A stretch of 64,000 bases of DNA from Dimorphilus gyrociliatus (GCA_904063045.1 CAJFCJ010000029.1:62001-126000); one strand, 5' to 3'. Shown: positions 1 through 13,663, counted from the first letter of the stretch. Made by a program: numbers and translations. Notes: generated by a model from the letters alone, not told the origin.

Positions 1-2
1 CA

Positions 3-317
3 GGTCACCCACTATTAATTGCCAAAGCCATCGATAATAACGTTACTTGTTCTACTTGTTACTCAAATTGCCGCCTAGCCGAATGGGAACGTAAGCATCC
101 TCTCCCAGAAGTGCATAAGAAAATTAAACAAGCAATTAAAAAAGAAGGCCTATTTGATATTCCGGTGAGAAGTGCACATGCCGAACCAAAATCCCGTTTT
201 TATGGTAAATTTGAAGAAAATTTATTAAAAAAACGCTCGCCAAGACGTGATTTGACAGCTCAATTTTTAGGAGAACATTTACCAACTTATAGACCTCAGT
301 CTAGTCAAAACTTCTAA
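3..317 (+). CDS. C-terminal fragment of an unrecognised protein (5' end outside window)
   Basis: An open frame runs from the left edge to TAA at 315-317 and gives about 104 residues. It starts next to a possible splice acceptor (cag at 1-3), so this is probably the last exon of a gene entering from the left. The peptide has a cysteine cluster (TCSTCYSNC) near its start, then a Lys/Arg-rich stretch ending in LPTYRPQSSQNF. There is no membrane segment. I do not recognise the family. The stop lies only 62 bp from the stop of the convergent tetraspanin gene, so the two 3' UTRs must abut or overlap. Coding status is inferred from the uninterrupted frame and its position. Confidence 0.55.
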   Translation, partial: GHPLLIAKAIDNNVTCSTCYSNCRLAEWERKHPLPEVHKKIKQAIKKEGLFDIPVRSAHAEPKSRFYGKFEENLLKKRSPRRDLTAQFLGEHLPTYRPQSSQNF

Positions 318-379
318 CAAAACGTCTTTAAAAAAATACAGTTAAAAAATATTCTAAAAAAAATCATTTACGGAGAACA

Positions 380-573
380 TTAATGTTTGACCATTTCTTG
401 TTTTCGTCGAAGATTACGAATTAGGCAGCAGGAGAGAAGAACGCCAGTAGCAATTAATATGCAAAACGTTATTCCCAAGCCAATCATAATGCTTGTGTGC
501 TCTTGAATAAATTCCTTTCCTTTATCGTAACACCCCTACATAAAACCATAAATTAACATTTTCCAATTATATA

Positions 574-609
<36 letters not shown>

Positions 610-1997
610 CAACTCCTTACATCGTAGTATAAAGCTCTGTTTAAAGCACCTTCGTGTTGTCCTGGTGGTCCAATATTCCAAGTCATGCAAACCCTCTCGT
701 TAACAGCTCTATAGTATTCGTCTCTTACGCAACATGATGAAGGTACATAAGGATTTTGTCCCTCTATATTTTATAACGTTTAAAAATATATTTAAAAGCA
801 CATTATACCAATATTAAATTATGTAATAGCATTAATAAAATTGCATGCATCTTATTATATCATCAACATATTTCTTATAATATTAATGCTATTATTAATG
901 AATGATTAAGAATAAGAATCAAATAACATATAGAATCATACCGTGCGAAAACTCTTTTTCAGCAATTGACTTTTTACCAAAGTCTTTAAACCATTTTGAT
1001 TCTCTATAAATGAACCAGCTTTTCGAATTAACGGAACAACAACGAAGCTGAAAAGCGAATTTTTAAAGCTAATCATAAGCGTTTATTAGAATCATACAAG
1101 TTAAAAATCGTAGATATTTGTTTGTATAAAAAATCGATTTGATTGATTATATGGGGAATTTATTTGGTGATGCTACCTGGATTCATATCCAATGCAACTC
1201 TCTCGTACCACAGAGAATTTTGATAGTGACTCCAACTTTTGGGATATATAGAGCAGCATCTTAGCTGTTTTATCATTATAATTATAATTAATGGAAAGGA
1301 ATTGGAATATTACTTAAAAATGTATATCCGAACGATCAATCAAGTTTCATTCGTAAGTTACGTAAATAATAACATTACAGTTTTACAAGAAATAATATTT
1401 AATTCAGTTAGAGTATTGCAAAATACATTACCTTTTCCTGTGCTTTATCCCAAGCCCTTGTCACATCCCTATTGAATTCCTCGTGAAGGTCAACTCCATA
1501 CTGGTCTCTTAAAGTATCTTCCATTATACTTTTGACTTTATTTCCGATTTGAGTACGGAAGACACCAGCCAAAAGTCCTCCAAGAAAGAATCCAACAGCA
1601 ATTACAATCAGACATATACTATAGCTAAAGATTAAGCATTTGTTCTCCATCATGCTTCCAGTGCAACCAAGTAAAGAGATGATAAAAGTTATACATCCTG
1701 TAACTAAAAGAATGTAAGCAGCCACCTCAAACAGAGAACTTCCAATAATATGAGTTAAGTAGTTTCTATCGATAATCAACCATAATCCAACTCCTATAAG
1801 GGTTGCTCCCATACACTATCATGAAGATGAACATTTATTAATAATCTTATTACTAATAATAATAATATAGAGATATCTATTATTTTAATAAATTCGAAAA
1901 AAGACCGAATAGTGATATTTACCCATGCCAGCGACGAAAATATAAATAAAAGATATTTATAAAAACTTATACGCTCATTCGTTTTAGACGGCAACAT
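380..1997 (-). CDS. Tetraspanin, 5 exons, 287 aa
   Basis: Exons on the minus strand are 1923-1997, 1432-1815, 942-1047, 621-763 and 380-535; all phases close. Tetraspanins are four-pass membrane proteins that organise partner receptors and integrins in membrane microdomains. Exon 1 encodes a short N-terminal tail and the start of TM1 (YKYLLFIFSSLAW). Exon 2 encodes the rest of TM1, the small loop, TM2 and TM3, with GVGLW and LGCTG. Exon 3 begins the large extracellular loop with LRCCS, where the family consensus is CCG. Exon 4 has VPSSCC and exon 5 opens with GCY before TM4 and a basic tail (IRNLRRKQEMVKH). Exon 2 is 384 nt, exactly as in the divergent paralog next door, so the two are tandem-inverted duplicates. 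Which vertebrate subgroup it matches is not determined; exon 1 is the least certain part. Confidence 0.9.
575..608. repeat. (TA)n microsatellite inside tetraspanin intron 4
   Basis: An uninterrupted TA dinucleotide run fills much of the 85-nt intron between exons 4 and 5 of the minus-strand tetraspanin (536-620). It probably varies in length between individuals. Confidence 0.9.
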
Positions 1998-2477
1998 CTT
2001 CCTATGTCTAAAAACAGGCAGATCTTCTTTACCTAGAAGTCTTCGCTCATATCAATCTACCTTTAGAACAGGTTAAAAACGTGACTAATATCTTCAGTCT
2101 TCGTTATTTGTAATATCAAAATGGCAGCTTGTACAAAAATAAAATGGCAGCCATTTTGTATTCCTCTACAAGCTACAGTCTTAAAATGCAACGACATTGT
2201 TTCGGATCTCCATCACTGAAAAGTTCAGGTGTGAATTGAATTATCTACCGAGTGTTTTCGTGCGGTTTTCCGCACAAATCGGCTTTTAAAACGAATTTTC
2301 CGATATTTTAAAGAATACATAAAATATATATTGATCTATTCGATTTTTGATTAAAGTTAGTATATTTAAATTGCCTAAGTAAATCCAAGTTAGCCTCAGA
2401 CGTATACCTGTTAAAGTTATCTCCATTAATCATCTAATATTTTTCATTAATACTATGTTTACTTGCAGCTTTTTAAA
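1998..2477. promoter_or_regulatory. Shared divergent promoter region of the two tetraspanins
   Basis: This 480-bp stretch separates the start codons of two head-to-head tetraspanin genes and holds no convincing ORF. It contains aaaatggcagc near 2119 and a near-perfect palindrome at 2141-2157 (aaaatggc-a-gccatttt). Both resemble the ATGGC-core element bound by YY1-type zinc-finger proteins, and the palindrome offers one site per direction. No TATA box is obvious. Bidirectional promoter function is inferred from the layout. Confidence 0.5.
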
Positions 2478-4642
2478 ATGGGAATCAAAGGAAGAGAGTT
2501 GTCAAATGTGGCTCAATGTGTTCGGTATTTTCTATTGGTAACAAACTTAATTTTTGCCGTAAGTTACATTGTCTTGGTATTTATATAAATAACAATATAA
2601 CCCCCTCCCTTTTTCCAATTTTATAGATGGCTGGAGCGGCAATGATAGGAGTTGGAATATGGCTGGTAGTCGATAGAGACTTTTTAACACCTCTCGTTGA
2701 AATCGACTTGTTTAGGGCTGGCCTATATATGGTTTTAGTTTGCGGTGTTGTCATTTTTGCCGTCTTCTTTCTTGGGTGCTTGGGTGCAATGATGCTGAAA
2801 AAAATATTCCTTATCATATATTTCATTGCTCTTCTTATCATAACGTGCGTCCTGTTTGTTGCTGCAATCTTGGCAATTGTAATGCGAACAAAGTTACGAG
2901 ATGAAATTAAGAATACAATGATGCACAACTTGAAAAAGAGATACGGAGTTGATTTACACATCGCTAAAAATAAAGCTGTTACCTATGGCTTTGACAGGGC
3001 TCAAGAATACGTAATAATGCATTATATTATATTTATTTTATTCTAAACAGAGAAATTAATATCATATCTTAATCTTTTTTACAGCTTAGATGTTGCGCTG
3101 TTGATGATAATGGTTGGGGAAATTATAGAGAATCAGATTGGTGGCGGCAGCAACCGGGACAAGTAGGTGAGTCGAGTAGTTAGAAAAATGATTAATTATT
3201 TATTGCTAATTGATACACTGATTATTCAAACATACAAACAAATTCGTATAAGGTATAAGATGGGGTAAGCACTATACCGATAATGTATCTAGAAATAAGC
3301 ATTTGGATATTAACGTCAATCATAATCATCATAACTAGGTAATGCCAAAGTTTACGTCCCGAAATCTTGCTGCTATAAGGTAGCAGGAGAGGACTATAAT
3401 TCAGATGATTTGAAAAAATGCCAGACACCTGACGGAGGTCCTCCCAGAGATGAACAACCAATTCCCAACAATTTTTTGTATATGAAGGTGACTAACGCTC
3501 AATACATTGTTGCCTACTTTTTCTAGGTGGTGCCGAGCGCGTTAATGTACCGTCTTCGTGCTGTGCAGTGATACTGTACACTGGCCGCTATGTAAACAAG
3601 CAGAAATGCCAAACGTATCAAAATAAAGCGTTACCTGCTGGCGCTCGAGAGAATTATACGTACTATCGTAAGGTACTAAAAGAATGCCCTATTGATTACA
3701 ATATTGCAAAAAAACAAAAAATAAAGCTAGGAATATTTTACAATAAATGCAAAAATAATAATTTCGCTCTCTGTTTCTATTATATTTGCTTGAATGATTT
3801 TTTTGTCAATCAAAAATGAGGTACAAGGGGAATGATCCTTTAATTGTTTTATCAATATTGAAACGTCGACGATTTACAGTGTATCATGAAGGCAAAGATG
3901 AATTCTAATCCATAATTGATTATTCATATGCCTTATTTATAGACGATAAGAATCGTCCACGCGTTCCTGAAAGCTGCTGTTACGTTGATCTATACAAGGA
4001 TACAATTTTGGATAAGGAAAAATGCCAGACATACCAGTTTGGTCCACCTACAAAACCCGGTGGGAGTTCAAATCCCATGGTTTATCATAAGGTACAAAAG
4101 ATGATATACTTTGGAAATGGAGCGTCTATATTTCATATTGCACTGTATTTTCACCTCTTTCATTTTAATATCGCGCTCGGCACATTCTTGCTCCAAGTCA
4201 AATCTATTACCCAGAGAATAATTCAAATAAATGAAAATGATATTTATATGAGATCTAGCATGAAATGATAGGTAATTGATTTGCTGAGGCAAGAATTGTC
4301 AATAGTTTATAGCACCAGCCTTTGTATGTAGATGCTAGTATCTCTCTATTTCGCTTTTCTTGTTTTCCCTTTTACCTAGTGTGATTTAATATTGAAATAG
4401 CTATAAAATACTAATATATTGATCTCTTCCTCAATGAAGGGCTGCTATTCGCGAGCCGTTGAATTCTTAAAGGAACACGTCATCTTTATCATCGGTTTCG
4501 GATTTGGTGTTGCAATAGCATTGGTAAGTACATTCAAAAACATATTAATTGTTCTATAAAACAATTAAAAAAAACCTTTTTTCAATTTCAGATATCTGGA
4601 ATGGTCTTTTCGTTGATTCTTTACTGCTCCCTAGAGTATTAG
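2478..4642 (+). CDS. Tetraspanin with three alternative large-loop exons (276/275/276 aa isoforms)
   Basis: Constitutive exons are 2478-2558, 2627-3010, 3085-3166, 4440-4523 and 4592-4642. Between exons 3 and 5 lie three interchangeable exons: 3339-3487 (4a), 3527-3672 (4b) and 3943-4091 (4c). Exons 1-2 give the N-terminus, TM1 (GVGIWLV), the small loop, TM2 (LGCLGAM) and TM3. Exon 3 starts the large extracellular loop with LRCCA in place of CCG. Each exon 4 version supplies PxSCC and a KCQT cysteine, exon 5 opens with the last loop motif GCY and begins TM4, and exon 6 ends it (LILYCSLEY). Exon 3 ends in phase 1, every exon 4 is 3n+2 nt long, and exon 5 starts in phase 0, so only one exon 4 at a time keeps the frame. 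The acceptor of exon 5 (aatgaag) is rather weak. Confidence 0.9.
3339..3487 (+). other. Alternative exon 4a of the tetraspanin large loop
   Basis: This 149-nt exon has an acceptor (ataactag) and donor (AAG|gtgact) and encodes 50 residues including VPKSCCYKV, KKCQTPDGG and a C-terminal LYMK. It starts in phase 1 and ends in phase 0. The segment is the hypervariable part of the large extracellular loop, where tetraspanins usually contact partner proteins. Confidence 0.85.
3527..3672 (+). other. Alternative exon 4b of the tetraspanin large loop
   Basis: This 146-nt exon follows a pyrimidine-rich acceptor (cctactttttctag) and ends AAG|gtacta. It encodes 49 residues with VPSSCCAVI, KQKCQTYQ and a C-terminal YYRK. 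Its phases equal those of 4a and 4c. Only 39 nt separate it from 4a, below every other intron I model in this window. Confidence 0.85.
3943..4091 (+). other. Alternative exon 4c of the tetraspanin large loop
   Basis: This 149-nt exon follows acceptor cttatttatag and ends AAG|gtacaa. It encodes 50 residues with VPESCCYVD, KEKCQTYQ and a C-terminal VYHK. It resembles 4b more than 4a around the KCQTYQ motif, which hints at two rounds of exon duplication. The 270-nt intron before it and the 348-nt intron after it are long for this locus and could hold splicing control elements. Confidence 0.85.
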
Positions 4643-4764
4643 AGAGTGTCTAGTTATTTTTTTACTATCTGAATGTTTTATTTTTTATATATATAAATTT
4701 ATAGATATGTATTTAAATTATATGATATAAATGTCTATATATATATATGTATATAGAAATATAC

Positions 4765-4804
<40 letters not shown>

Positions 4805-4909
4805 TTTATATATGTATATATTTATATACAAAAATTAATAGTTTTTAAATAATAATTAAATATCTTATTCATTTTCTTGTTATTTAAGAAATATACTCTT
4901 ATTATACTG

Positions 4910-4941
<32 letters not shown>

Positions 4942-6036
4942 TGTAAATGTTGTGAATGGGTAGGTAGTCTGAGTGTAATATTTCCTCCTCAGGTTATTAA
5001 GTATGTACACAATTTTTGTACGATTTGTACAATTCTATTTACAGTACAAAACCGTCGAGTTTTTTAGTTTATATATTATTTATTTCAATCCTTTTATTCT
5101 TTATTATTTCGCGTGTTGATTGTAATCTTCCCAAAAAGAGATTGTTCATCTTCCATAACAGAAAAACGTGTACTAAACAAGTATTGAATAAATTATTGTA
5201 ATACTAGTAATACTATCAATTTGACAAGTGTGTCAGGTATAATCGTTTGCATCAGATATACAGTATAACATATATTAATATATCTTGATCAGGGGAGGAT
5301 GTTATTAAATACAAGAGCAGAGACAAAAGTCAAAAGTTGTTTGTAAAAATGTCGATTTTACGTGATAAAGAAAACTATGCAAATGAAGCTATTTTATGAA
5401 AGAAAATACTTTAAATCAATGATAAGTATATTAATAAACCAACACGATAACAAAAATTAATAACTTACAAGGAATAGTGGTATAATGTATCTAAACTGCA
5501 AATCGTAAAGTTAAAAGTAAAGTTTAGCAAACAGTAGAGTAAATATAGACCGAGCATAGCGGAAATGTTTACATAAGTACGCAAGCGGCCATCTAACTGA
5601 ATGCGCATTTAGAAAAGCAACTATTGAGCAATAGCAACGACCCGTAGGGTTTTTTCAAACAACAGAGAGAAATATTATCATATTTCACCTGGATTGTAAG
5701 TTCAGTTCAGTATTCTGCCTTAATTATTAAACAAAGAAGGTAAACTATATTTTTATTAAAAAATATTTTAATTAATAAACAGTCAATCTGTAAGAAACTG
5801 CGTATTATCGTTAACAACTTTGTTGATCTGCATCTTGATTTTAACTTTTAATGAGTTGATGATCATTTAATTATTACAAACCTGATTATAGGTAATCGCT
5901 GTTATTACGCAATAAGTATTAATAGAATTATCGGTTTATCCGTTTATCCGCAAATGATGGCAGTTCATAAGCTTCACAAGTGTAACATATTTTTAAACGC
6001 AGCAAAAAGAAAAAAAAAAAAACAGATAAAATCGCA
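4643..6036. other. Intergenic region with AT microsatellites and a probable PAQR 5' leader
   Basis: No supported gene lies here. The first part is AT-rich, with TA runs at about 4767-4800 and 4917-4941, and probably includes the tetraspanin 3' UTR. Around 5580-5600 there is a GCGGCCATCT element similar to the ATGGC-core motif in other promoters of this window. A possible 5'-UTR donor (gattgtaagt) lies near 5695-5700, and a possible acceptor (aaacgcag) at about 6002 precedes the PAQR start codon. The small open frames here are AT-driven and have no family signature. Confidence 0.4.
4767..4800. repeat. (TA)n microsatellite
   Basis: A run of alternating TA flanked by degenerate TA-rich sequence, downstream of the plus-strand tetraspanin. 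Confidence 0.85.
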
Positions 6037-6971
6037 ATGTGGTCTACGTCATTCGACGCTCTAGCTGCAATGGTTCGACATAAAAAAAAATGGAAACTGA
6101 AGAAAGTAGAAGAATTACCAGGCTATCTTCAAGATAATTTATTCTTAAAAAGGCATCATAGACCAGAATTGAAGTCTGTTAAAGAATGTATCCGTTCAAT
6201 GTTCATGCTTCATTCTGAAACTGGAAATATCTGGACTCATTTAATTGCAGCAGTAATAATGGTAATTCTCTTCATTCGTCATTTAAATAGCTCAGAAAGT
6301 TTCCAAGAATCTTTGTTCTTTTCTCTCTTCTTCCTTGGAAATATTGGATGTATGACTATATCAAGTACCTATCATACGTTTATTTGCTATTCCAAGCAAG
6401 TTTGCAGATTCTTGGCAAAGATGGATTATTGCGGCATCATAAGCATGACTATACTCTCCTGGTCTCCTTTCGTTTATTATTGCTTTTGTTATTGCTCATT
6501 AACAGTGAAGATCTATTTCTTCTTTATCGTATTGGTTCTTTTGTTAGGGTTGACAATGGTTATACGAGAAGATTTCCTGAGACCGCAGGGACACACCAAA
6601 AGAATATCAGTGTTTTTTTCGATTGGAGCAGTATCATTCGTATTCGCTGGTCACTTCCTACTCGCAGAAGCTATGTATGACTCAAAAGCAGCTCAGGTCT
6701 TTGCTTATTGTCTTCCAATGGGTTCTTTATACTTTGGTGGTGGATTTTTATACGCACTGAAATTCCCCGAAAGAAAATTCCCAGGAAAATGCGATTTATT
6801 TGTAAGTAATTGACTTCTCTATTATTAACATTTCTTGTCTTATAATTTCCAATACAGTTTCAAAGTCATCAGATAATGCACGTTTTATCTCTGTTAGGAA
6901 GTCTCCTTTGCTACTATTCCGCGTTATACTTGAAGCATTATAGGACTGTTATTAAGGGTAACTGCCGTTAA
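6037..6971 (+). CDS. Adiponectin-receptor-like PAQR protein, 2 exons, 292 aa
   Basis: Exons are 6037-6801 and 6858-6971, joined in phase 0. PAQR proteins are seven-helix membrane proteins with a zinc site; adiponectin receptors of this family act as ceramidase-type hydrolases. Diagnostic motifs are ETGNIWTHL (about residue 70), a His in SSTYHTF, the MDYCGI segment, FPERKFPGKCDLF spanning the junction, and SHQIMHVL in exon 2. The two histidines of HQIMH plus the earlier His match the three zinc ligands of AdipoR1/2. The order of motifs is closer to AdipoR1/2 than to PAQR3. The cytosolic N-terminus is short, about 60 residues before the first helix. The start is the first ATG after an A-rich leader; MVRHKK 11 codons downstream is an alternative. 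A poly(A) signal AATAAA lies near 7065. Confidence 0.9.
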
Positions 6972-7516
6972 CTGCTTGAAAAATCGATGTACTCATGAAT
7001 ATGATCGGTATAAAATAATTTTAATTTAAAAACACATCGGTCATTAAACTTATTCAAATGTAATCAATAAAAATAATGTTCATGTTTTTCTCTATAAACT
7101 AATAAAATCTTCTCATAAAACTAAAGGTTCTCGTTAAAATATGTTAATTGTATATTATATTATTACGTAATTTTAAAATTTCCCGCCGAAAGATACATTA
7201 ATATTCATATTTTTTTCTCACTCTTTTTTCGTATAGAAGTCATTATGACTTGATTTCTTATCAAAACTATATGACTGAACACTTCCCATTGATAGTAATT
7301 TTTCAGCGTAATGAATACGATCAAACCGTTGAAATTATATTTTAAGAGAATAGATCGAAAAACGAAAAAAGACAGTTCACCGCTTTTCAATATGTAATAG
7401 AATGTATCGAGATATAGATGACGCCACCAACAAGGTCAGCACTTGGAATTTTCCTCTCGTATTTAATCATTGGGAAACTATAAGGCGTGCTCAGTCATTT
7501 AATCGGTAAAAAAAGC
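6972..7516. other. PAQR 3' UTR and SHMT 5' region
   Basis: AT-rich with no coding signature. It holds the PAQR polyadenylation signal near 7065. The SHMT promoter must lie within the last few hundred bases. I see no clear TATA or CCAAT box. Confidence 0.4.
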
Positions 7517-9292
7517 ATGATAAGATTAATTTCAAGAAATAATTTTGTCAAGGTAAGGTTTACATTAATATTTTACATATATATTAGATACTTTAGAAAA
7601 CTAAAATCTTTCTTTCATATTTAGTCGGCATTCTGCCAGTCCAGCCGTCAATTATGGAGCGGAACCGAAAGCTTAGCAAAAGACGATCCCGAAATAAAAA
7701 GATTAATTGAAATGGAAAAGGATCGCCAATTATCCGGTTTGGAACTGATCGCATCCGAAAATTTCGCATCTAGAGCCGCTCTGGAGGCAATGGGCAGTTG
7801 TTTGAATAACAAATATTCTGAAGGATATCCAGGATCTAGGTAATGGAAACTAATTGTTTAATTATAAAAATTACTGAAAAATCCTTTAAAACTTCAAGAA
7901 TTCAAAGAAATAATACTTGTAATGGAATGTATCGATTGACCTAAATTAAATTTTCAAACAGATACTATGGCGGTACCGAAGTTGTAGACGAAGTAGAGCT
8001 TCTCTGCCAAAAGAGATGTTTACAAGCGTTTGATCTAGATCCGGCGAAATGGGGTGTAAACGTGCAACCATATTCTGGAAGTCCAGCTAACTTTGCTGTA
8101 TACACCGCCCTATTGAAACCACACGATCGTGTAATGGGCTTAGACCTACCTCATGGCGGTCATTTGACGCATGGTTTCATGACTGACGCAAAGAGAATCT
8201 CTTCAACTAGTATCTACTTTGAAAGTATGCCATATCAATTGAACGTAAGGACATAATATTATAATATTCAATTTTCAATGAAAAAACATCATCCATTCCT
8301 CTCTCTCTTTTATAGATGGAAACCGGAACTATCGATTACGATGCTCTTGCTGAACAGGCTCGCCTATTCCGACCAAAAATGATAATTGCAGGAACAAGTG
8401 CGTATTCTCGTCTCCTCGATTACGCACGCTTCAGGGAAATTTGCAATGTCAGTAAATCGTATTTGCTGGCTGATATGGCTCATATTTCTGGTTTAGTCGC
8501 CGCTAAAGTCGTCCCATCGCCATTCGAATACGCTGACGTTGTTTCAACAACTACTCATAAAACTTTGAGAGGTGTTCGAGCTGGTCTAATCTTTTTCAGA
8601 AAGGGAACGAAAGGTGTTGATAAGAATGGCAAAGAGATTAAGTACGATTTCGAGCAAAGAATTAACTTTGCCGTCTTTCCAAGTTTACAAGGTGGACCCC
8701 ACCAACATACCATAGCCGGTGTTGCCGTAGCAATGAAACAAGCCCTGTCTCCTGAATTTGTTGAATATCAAAAGCAGGTTGGTTGGCTTGATTCAACAAT
8801 GTAATAAATACTCTAAATGTCTTTTTTCTTCTACAGGTTATTAAAAACTCAAAAACTATGGCCGATAGTCTCCTAAAACGAGGCTATTCGTTAGTGTCTG
8901 GTGGAACCGATAACCATCTCGTCTTAGTAGATCTTCGTCCCAAAGGAATTGATGGTGCGAGAGTTGAACGAGTTTGTGAACTCGTCAACATCTCTATTAA
9001 TAAAAACACCTGCCCCGGAGATAAAAGTGCCTTGGTTCCCAGTGGATTAAGATTGGGATCAGCCGCTTTAACTTCACGTAACTTTAACGAAAAGGATTTC
9101 GAAAAAATTTGCGACTTCCTCGATAAAGCCGTAGAACTCTCAAAGGAAGTTCAAGCGAAAACGAAAAACTTGAAAGAATTCAAGGAACACGTTGTAAATG
9201 ACGAAACGACAAAACAAAAGCTGAAACAGCTGAGAGGAGAAGTAGAATCCTTCGCCAGAGGATTCCCAATGCCTGGTTATGATGATCATTAA
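7517..9292 (+). CDS. SHMT: Serine hydroxymethyltransferase, probably mitochondrial, 5 exons, 483 aa
   Basis: Exons are 7517-7552, 7625-7839, 7962-8244, 8316-8777 and 8837-9292, with all phases closing. The PLP enzyme interconverts serine and glycine while loading a one-carbon unit onto tetrahydrofolate. Motifs include [38 protein letters not shown] and the PLP-lysine motif [10 protein letters not shown] (Lys about residue 260). Length matches the family. Exon 1 encodes only 12 residues ([12 protein letters not shown]); with the start of exon 2 they form an Arg/Ser/Gln-rich, acid-free leader typical of mitochondrial import. An internal Met before [10 protein letters not shown] could start a cytosolic form, as in animals that make both from one gene; that is inference. 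Poly(A) signals lie near 9318-9332. Confidence 0.95.
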
Positions 9293-9496
9293 ATTTGTTT
9301 TACTGAAAATGGCAATTAATAAATTCTAATAAAAAAGAAATTGATTGTTTTTCTTTTTATTCTCTAAAAACAGGAAATATGAAATACAATCATAACAAAT
9401 TGTGTATGATATATTTTTGTCGACGATAAAACTATAGGTTGTTTTTAAGCAATATATTACTTTTTTCAACAACACAAACTCGTGTAAAAAGATGAT

Positions 9497-9501
9497 CTTT
9501 G
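9497..9501 (-). promoter_or_regulatory. Histone downstream element of H2A (CAAAG)
   Basis: CAAAG on the minus strand, starting exactly 12 nt after the H2A stem-loop. It is complementary to the CUUUG core at the 5' end of U7 snRNA in known animals. The same element at the same spacing follows H2B, H4 and H3 in this window. Confidence 0.6.
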
Positions 9502-9513
9502 TTAATATTTAGT

Positions 9514-9529
9514 GGCCCTTAAAAGGGCC
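9514..9529 (-). terminator. Histone 3' stem-loop (H2A)
   Basis: Minus-strand GGCCCTTTTAAGGGCC, the canonical 6-bp stem with 4-nt loop bound by SLBP, 25 nt after the H2A stop. It marks a replication-dependent, non-polyadenylated mRNA. Confidence 0.95.
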
Positions 9530-9554
9530 GTTGTTCGTTAAACGCTAATAACGT

Positions 9555-10461
<907 letters not shown>

Positions 10462-10845
10462 ATGCCTCCTAAAGTCGGTGGAAAAGCAGCATCCAAGGGA
10501 TCGAAGAAAGCAGCCTCCAAGGCTAAAGCTGTCCGTAGCACGGACAAAAAGAAGAAGAGAAGGAGGAAGGAATCTTATGCTATCTACATCTACAAGGTTC
10601 TCAAACAAGTCCATCCCGATACTGGAATCTCCTCCAAGGCTATGTCTATCATGAATTCTTTCGTTAACGATATCTTCGAAAGAATTGCCGCTGAAGCATC
10701 GAGACTTGCCCACTACAACAAAAGATCAACCATTACTTCAAGAGAAATCCAGACCGCAGTTCGTCTTCTCCTTCCTGGTGAATTGGCTAAGCACGCTGTA
10801 TCTGAAGGAACCAAAGCTGTTACTAAATACACCAGCGCCAAGTAG
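10462..10845 (+). CDS. H2B: Histone H2B, 127 aa
   Basis: Intronless H2B with a Lys/Ala-rich N-terminal tail (PPKVGGKAA onward), a [19 protein letters not shown] entry to the fold, [22 protein letters not shown], and the C-terminal helix ending AVTKYTSAK. The Lys near the C-terminus in AVTKYTSAK is the usual ubiquitination site. It is divergent from H2A and followed by a stem-loop. Confidence 0.98.
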   Translation: MPPKVGGKAASKGSKKAASKAKAVRSTDKKKKRRRKESYAIYIYKVLKQVHPDTGISSKAMSIMNSFVNDIFERIAAEASRLAHYNKRSTITSREIQTAVRLLLPGELAKHAVSEGTKAVTKYTSAK

Positions 10846-10879
10846 ATGACTTGAAAAAGAGCGATATCTTTTTAAAAAC

Positions 10880-10895
10880 GGCCCTTTTAAGGGCC
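10880..10895 (+). terminator. Histone 3' stem-loop (H2B)
   Basis: GGCCCTTTTAAGGGCC, 34 nt after the H2B stop, followed 12 nt later by CAAAG at 10908-10912 (U7-pairing element). Confidence 0.95.
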
Positions 10896-10912
10896 ACCAT
10901 ATCTTACCAAAG

Positions 10913-12521
<1,609 letters not shown>

Positions 12522-12555
12522 ATCCGACTCAACGTCTATTTAAAAACAAAAAAAC

Positions 12556-12571
12556 GGCCCTTTTCAGGGCC
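12556..12571 (+). terminator. Histone 3' stem-loop (H4)
   Basis: GGCCCTTTTCAGGGCC, 34 nt after the H4 stop. Its TTTC loop differs by one base from the TTTA-type loops of the other three. CAAAG follows at 12584-12588, 12 nt downstream. Confidence 0.95.
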
Positions 12572-12588
12572 ACCAAATTATATCAAAG

Positions 12589-13618
<1,030 letters not shown>

Positions 13619-13647
13619 GATGCGATTTGAGATATTTTAAAACAAAA

Positions 13648-13663
13648 GGCCCTTTTAAGGGCC
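13648..13663 (+). terminator. Histone 3' stem-loop (H3)
   Basis: GGCCCTTTTAAGGGCC, 29 nt after the H3 stop, followed by CAAAG at 13676-13680, 12 nt downstream. Confidence 0.95.

Noticed and set aside
3217-3926. Shared 10-mer tgattattca before exons 4a (3219) and 4c (3917) as a docking element
   Set aside because: The two copies lie at different distances from their acceptors (110 and 16 nt), and such AT-rich words recur by chance; no complementary partner was evident by eye.
4822-5201. Small ORFs over TA repeats on both strands
   Set aside because: Translated microsatellite (YIYIYI) and low-complexity residues without domain signal.
6348-6680. 110-codon ORF overlapping the PAQR gene
   Set aside because: It is in another frame of exon 1, whose PAQR motifs are unmistakable.
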